From Candidatus Hodarchaeota archaeon (GTDB lineage Archaea; Asgardarchaeota; Heimdallarchaeia; Hodarchaeales; Hodarchaeaceae): 8,459 nt of DNA. Below, in pieces: positions 6,535 through 8,459 of this stretch. The notes under the pieces are model-generated. The model ran no database searches, was not told the origin of the DNA, and worked only from the letters and a program-made list of their open reading frames with translations. The position numbers and the translations under genes were made by a program. Numbering within the stretch: the stretch's first letter is position 1; every line of letters begins with the position of its first letter. The DNA is taken from contig JAEOSP010000154.1 in the NCBI GenBank assembly GCA_016840305.1, forward strand, positions 1 to 8,459, given 5' to 3'.

Positions 6535-6759
6535 ATGAAATATGAAATTGAATTATCAGAGGAATTAGTTGACTTTTTCCACTCAGCTCTTGCTGTATTA
6601 GACCTAAAATATTCCAACCCTGAAAATATGCTCAAACACTTCCTTCTTGAAGGATTAGAGCATCGTCTTGAGCATTTCGCAACGAACCAAAGCCATAGTC
6701 AGCATAAAAAACTTCACAATATTATTGATGAAGAAAAAGCTGCTCTAATAGAAGCTTAA
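6535..6759 (+). CDS. Small ribbon-helix-helix-like protein, possible DNA-binding regulator
   Basis: The 74-residue product begins MKYEIELSEELVDFF. The pattern is a short beta strand (KYEIEL), a helix starting at SEEL (8-20), a turn with SNPEN (27-31), and a second helix NMLKHFLLEGLEHRLEHF. This is the order and spacing of ribbon-helix-helix (Arc/MetJ/CopG) proteins, which dimerise through the strand and bind DNA with it. The strand residues here (K, E, E) are more acidic than in a typical DNA-binding strand, so it may instead be a dimeric helical protein. The tail (49-74) is polar and histidine-rich (SHSQHKK), ending in an acidic helix. It lies 126 nt after the PspC gene on the same strand, so co-transcription is possible. 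No exact family is recognised. Confidence 0.65.
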   Translation: MKYEIELSEELVDFFHSALAVLDLKYSNPENMLKHFLLEGLEHRLEHFATNQSHSQHKKLHNIIDEEKAALIEA

Positions 6760-6790
6760 AACTTTTCGAAATCACTAAAAATACAGCTTT

Positions 6791-6822
6791 TGGGGATTAT
6801 TCCCCATTTTATTCTTTTTTTT
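6791..6822 (+). terminator. Hairpin plus T-tract terminator between convergent genes
   Basis: TGGGGA (6791-6796) and TCCCCA (6801-6806) form a perfect 6-bp stem with a TTAT loop, followed by a T-rich run at 6807-6822 ending in eight Ts. It begins 31 nt after the stop of the small RHH-like gene. Archaeal polymerase terminates at T-runs, so the T-tract is the main signal. On the minus strand the same stem is followed by a weaker TATTTTT, so it may also serve the convergent small gene. Confidence 0.6.
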
Positions 6823-6985
6823 CTCCATACTCAATTTCTAGGGTTATTTTCTGAATATCAAGATCTTTTATCCTTAAGGTACTAATCATTCCAAAAATTG
6901 ACTTACCGATAAAATCCTGCACAAATTTTTTTACCCCTATCGAAGTATCATTAACTTTCAGGCCAACTTTGGTCACTTCTCGCAT
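6809..6985 (-). CDS. Small protein of unknown function (58 residues)
   Basis: On the minus strand the ATG at 6985 is preceded by GGTGA (6995-6991) with 5-nt spacing, a good Shine-Dalgarno match. A longer GTG start at 6997 (62 residues) has no such site. The product has a beta-like start (MREVTKVGLKVND), an amphipathic hydrophobic middle (VKKFVQDFIGKSIFGMISTL, about 19-38) and a charged beta-like end (DIQKITLEIEYGE). The alternation of hydrophobic and charged residues looks like a real folded protein rather than chance. The middle could be a helix or helical hairpin; it is too polar for a clear membrane span. I do not recognise a named family. It is convergent with the RHH-like gene and divergent from the ABC ATPase gene, so it probably has its own promoter in 6998-7067. 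Confidence 0.6.
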   Translation of the reverse strand: MREVTKVGLKVNDTSIGVKKFVQDFIGKSIFGMISTLRIKDLDIQKITLEIEYGEKKE

Positions 6986-6997
6986 ATGTTTCACCAC

Positions 6998-7067
6998 GTA
7001 ATATTCTTGAATAGATTTAAAAGTTAGTCTTAATAATTCTGTCGTAGAACTTCAGTATTAATACAGG
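6998..7067. promoter_or_regulatory. Divergent spacer with 10-bp palindrome before the ABC operon
   Basis: These 70 nt separate the small minus gene from the ABC ATPase. The perfect palindrome GTATTAATAC (7055-7064) sits 3 nt before the ATG at 7068, where a ribosome-binding site would be expected; none is seen. TTAATAATT (7030-7038) is a possible TATA element giving a very short leader. ACTTTTAAATC on the minus strand (7024-7014) may serve the small gene. Confidence 0.35.
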
Positions 7068-7817
7068 ATGACTGAATTGACACTTATTAATCTTCAGGAT
7101 GTAACTAAGGAATATATGATGGGGGAAGTACCAGTTTTTGCCTTGAAAGAACTTTCACTTTCAATAGAGAAAGGAAAATTCGTCGTTATTCTTGGTCCCT
7201 CTGGTTCTGGGAAAACAACCTTATTAAATATAATCAGTGCCATTGATACTCCTTCAAAAGGGAAAATTCTAATTGAAGGGTTAGATATTTCCTTTTTAAC
7301 TAGAAAACAACGAGCTCAGTTTCGTAGACATAAAATCGGGTTTATTTTCCAGTTTTTCAATCTTCTTCCAACACTTTCAGCAGTCGAAAATGTTGAATTT
7401 GGTTTAGCTCTTGTAGGAATACCTGATGGAAAAGGGGGTAAGGACTATTCTAAAAAAGCAATCCGTGAAACAGCACTTTTTTGGTTAGAAAAGGTTGATC
7501 TACGTCATCGATCAGATCATTTTCCTTCTCAACTCTCAGGTGGGGAGCAACAACGAGTTGCAATAGCAAGAGCATTGGCAAAAGATGCCCCTATTATCAT
7601 TGCAGATGAACCAACTGGGAACTTAGACTATAAAACTGGAATAACGATTTTGAAATTGATGAAAGAGCTCAATAAAAACACTCAGAAGACATTCATGATA
7701 GCTACTCATAATAACCAGCTAGCAAAAATCGCAGATATTGTTATATCGCTACAAATGGGAGGAGTGGAGATTTATGAACATATTCCTCTGGAGAATTTAG
7801 ACAATCTCATATGGTAA
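7068..7817 (+). CDS. ABC transporter ATP-binding protein, MacB/LolD type
   Basis: This 249-residue ATPase has every catalytic motif: Walker A GPSGSGKT (43-50), Q-loop Q95 in FIFQFFNLLP, signature LSGGEQQR (156-163), Walker B IIIADEP with D180 and the catalytic E181, D-loop GNLD (184-187) and switch H214. The EYMMGEVPVFALKELSLSIEKG start and the FQFFNLLPTLSAVENVEF stretch are typical of the LolD/MacB/FtsE group, which powers lipoprotein release, peptide or drug export, or mechanotransmission rather than nutrient uptake. A slightly long glycine/lysine-rich loop (118-128) precedes the helical subdomain. It ends 3 nt before the permease gene, its evident partner. No clear Shine-Dalgarno precedes the ATG, so a leaderless or short-leader transcript is likely. 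Substrate unknown. Confidence 0.93.
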   Translation: MTELTLINLQDVTKEYMMGEVPVFALKELSLSIEKGKFVVILGPSGSGKTTLLNIISAIDTPSKGKILIEGLDISFLTRKQRAQFRRHKIGFIFQFFNLLPTLSAVENVEFGLALVGIPDGKGGKDYSKKAIRETALFWLEKVDLRHRSDHFPSQLSGGEQQRVAIARALAKDAPIIIADEPTGNLDYKTGITILKLMKELNKNTQKTFMIATHNNQLAKIADIVISLQMGGVEIYEHIPLENLDNLIW

Positions 7818-7820
7818 GAT

Positions 7821-8459
7821 ATGGTGACAATAACATTGCAGTTCTTATCGCGCTACTGGCGTAAAAAACTAGTTCGAGATATCAAGGGGCAATCACTTCT
7901 ATTTTTCGGGATTTTTTTCTTATGTTTTTTTGGAATCAGTTCTTACATTGCATTAACTATGGGATATACAAATTTATATGCAACGATTGATAGTATTTAC
8001 GCTGAAACTAATTTTGCTGATGCGGAAATAAGCACTAAATCTGATATTTGGTTCAACACATCAGAAATATCAACTTTTAACAAAGAATACATGAAGAACC
8101 ATTCCGAGATAGAGCAGGTTAATTATCGATTACTTGAGAATATCGGATTTAATTCTTCATATAATTCTTCAAACACTAGAAGATATCAGCTAAATGATGG
8201 AAGAGCTGTCGGTATTAATTGGTCACCTCTCTCTACTGATATTATCAATGGATTAATTTTCACAGAAGGAGAAATTTCATCTGTTGACCAAATGAATAAC
8301 TCAATTCTTGTAGAAGCACATTATGCCAGAGAATATGGTCTACACCTTGGAGATTACCTCCAAACTAAAATTCAGGGAAAATATTATAATTTTACGATCA
8401 AAGGGCTAGTATACAGTCCTGAATCACTAATTTTAATTTCCTCTAAATACGCCTCTTTC
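7821..8459 (+). CDS. ABC transporter permease, FtsX/MacB type, C-terminus beyond window edge
   Basis: The frame runs open from ATG 7821 to the right edge, giving 213 residues. A basic cytoplasmic N-terminus (RYWRKKLVRDIKG, 11-23) is followed by one membrane segment (about 25-47). A large extracytoplasmic domain follows, with features of the MacB periplasmic core domain: G-I-N-W at 131-134, LIFTEGEI (145-152), SILVEAHYAREYGLHLGD (161-178) and YNFTIKGLVYSPES (189-202). The usual second part, three more membrane segments near the C-terminus, would lie outside the window. Seven N-x-S/T sequons are in the external domain. It is translationally close-coupled to the ATPase (3-nt gap) and should form a dimeric mechanotransmission-type transporter with it. 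GTG at 7824 is an equally close alternative start. Confidence 0.88.
   Translation, partial: MVTITLQFLSRYWRKKLVRDIKGQSLLFFGIFFLCFFGISSYIALTMGYTNLYATIDSIYAETNFADAEISTKSDIWFNTSEISTFNKEYMKNHSEIEQVNYRLLENIGFNSSYNSSNTRRYQLNDGRAVGINWSPLSTDIINGLIFTEGEISSVDQMNNSILVEAHYAREYGLHLGDYLQTKIQGKYYNFTIKGLVYSPESLILISSKYASF

Noticed and set aside
8151..8171. Short direct repeat AATTCTTCA twice, 12 nt apart
   Set aside because: It is within the permease frame and encodes NSS twice; too short to call a repeat element.

Overview
The window looks like a chromosomal stretch from an AT-rich archaeon (roughly one third G+C by eye). The strongest lineage clue is a 707-residue DHH/RecJ-like protein with an N-terminal DnaJ-type zinc finger, an architecture I know as archaea-specific (COG1107). 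A zinc-ribbon/PspC protein, several very small genes, TATA-like boxes mixed with GGAG-type ribosome-binding sites, and many N-x-S/T sequons in an extracellular domain fit an archaeon too. An Asgard archaeon is possible, but nothing here fixes the phylum. There is no tRNA, rRNA, CRISPR array, transposase or integrase.

Layout. 1-1552 (minus, open at the left edge) encodes a tandem metallophosphoesterase whose second domain has lost metal ligands. A 194-nt divergent promoter region separates it from the RecJ-like nuclease (1747-3870, plus). Next come a GNAT-type acetyltransferase with a TTG start (3951-4547, plus) and an orphan DNA methyltransferase (4548-5906, minus), which meet tail to tail with no base between their stop codons. 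A second divergent spacer (5907-6048) holds a perfect 9-bp inverted repeat around a TATA-like core and leads into a zinc-ribbon PspC membrane protein (6049-6408, plus). A small ribbon-helix-helix-like protein (6535-6759, plus) converges on a 58-residue unknown gene (6809-6985, minus) across a hairpin plus T-tract terminator. From 7068 to the right edge an ABC ATPase and an FtsX/MacB-type permease, 3 nt apart, form the start of an ABC export or lipoprotein-release type operon that runs out of the window.

How the genes work together. Only the ABC pair is clearly functionally linked. The nuclease and the phosphoesterase share a divergent promoter region and might be co-regulated. The methyltransferase has no restriction partner in view. 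The most interesting points are the degenerate second phosphoesterase domain, the dyad overlapping the TATA box and ribosome-binding site of the PspC gene, and the two small unknown genes. I do not see a clear new multi-gene system.
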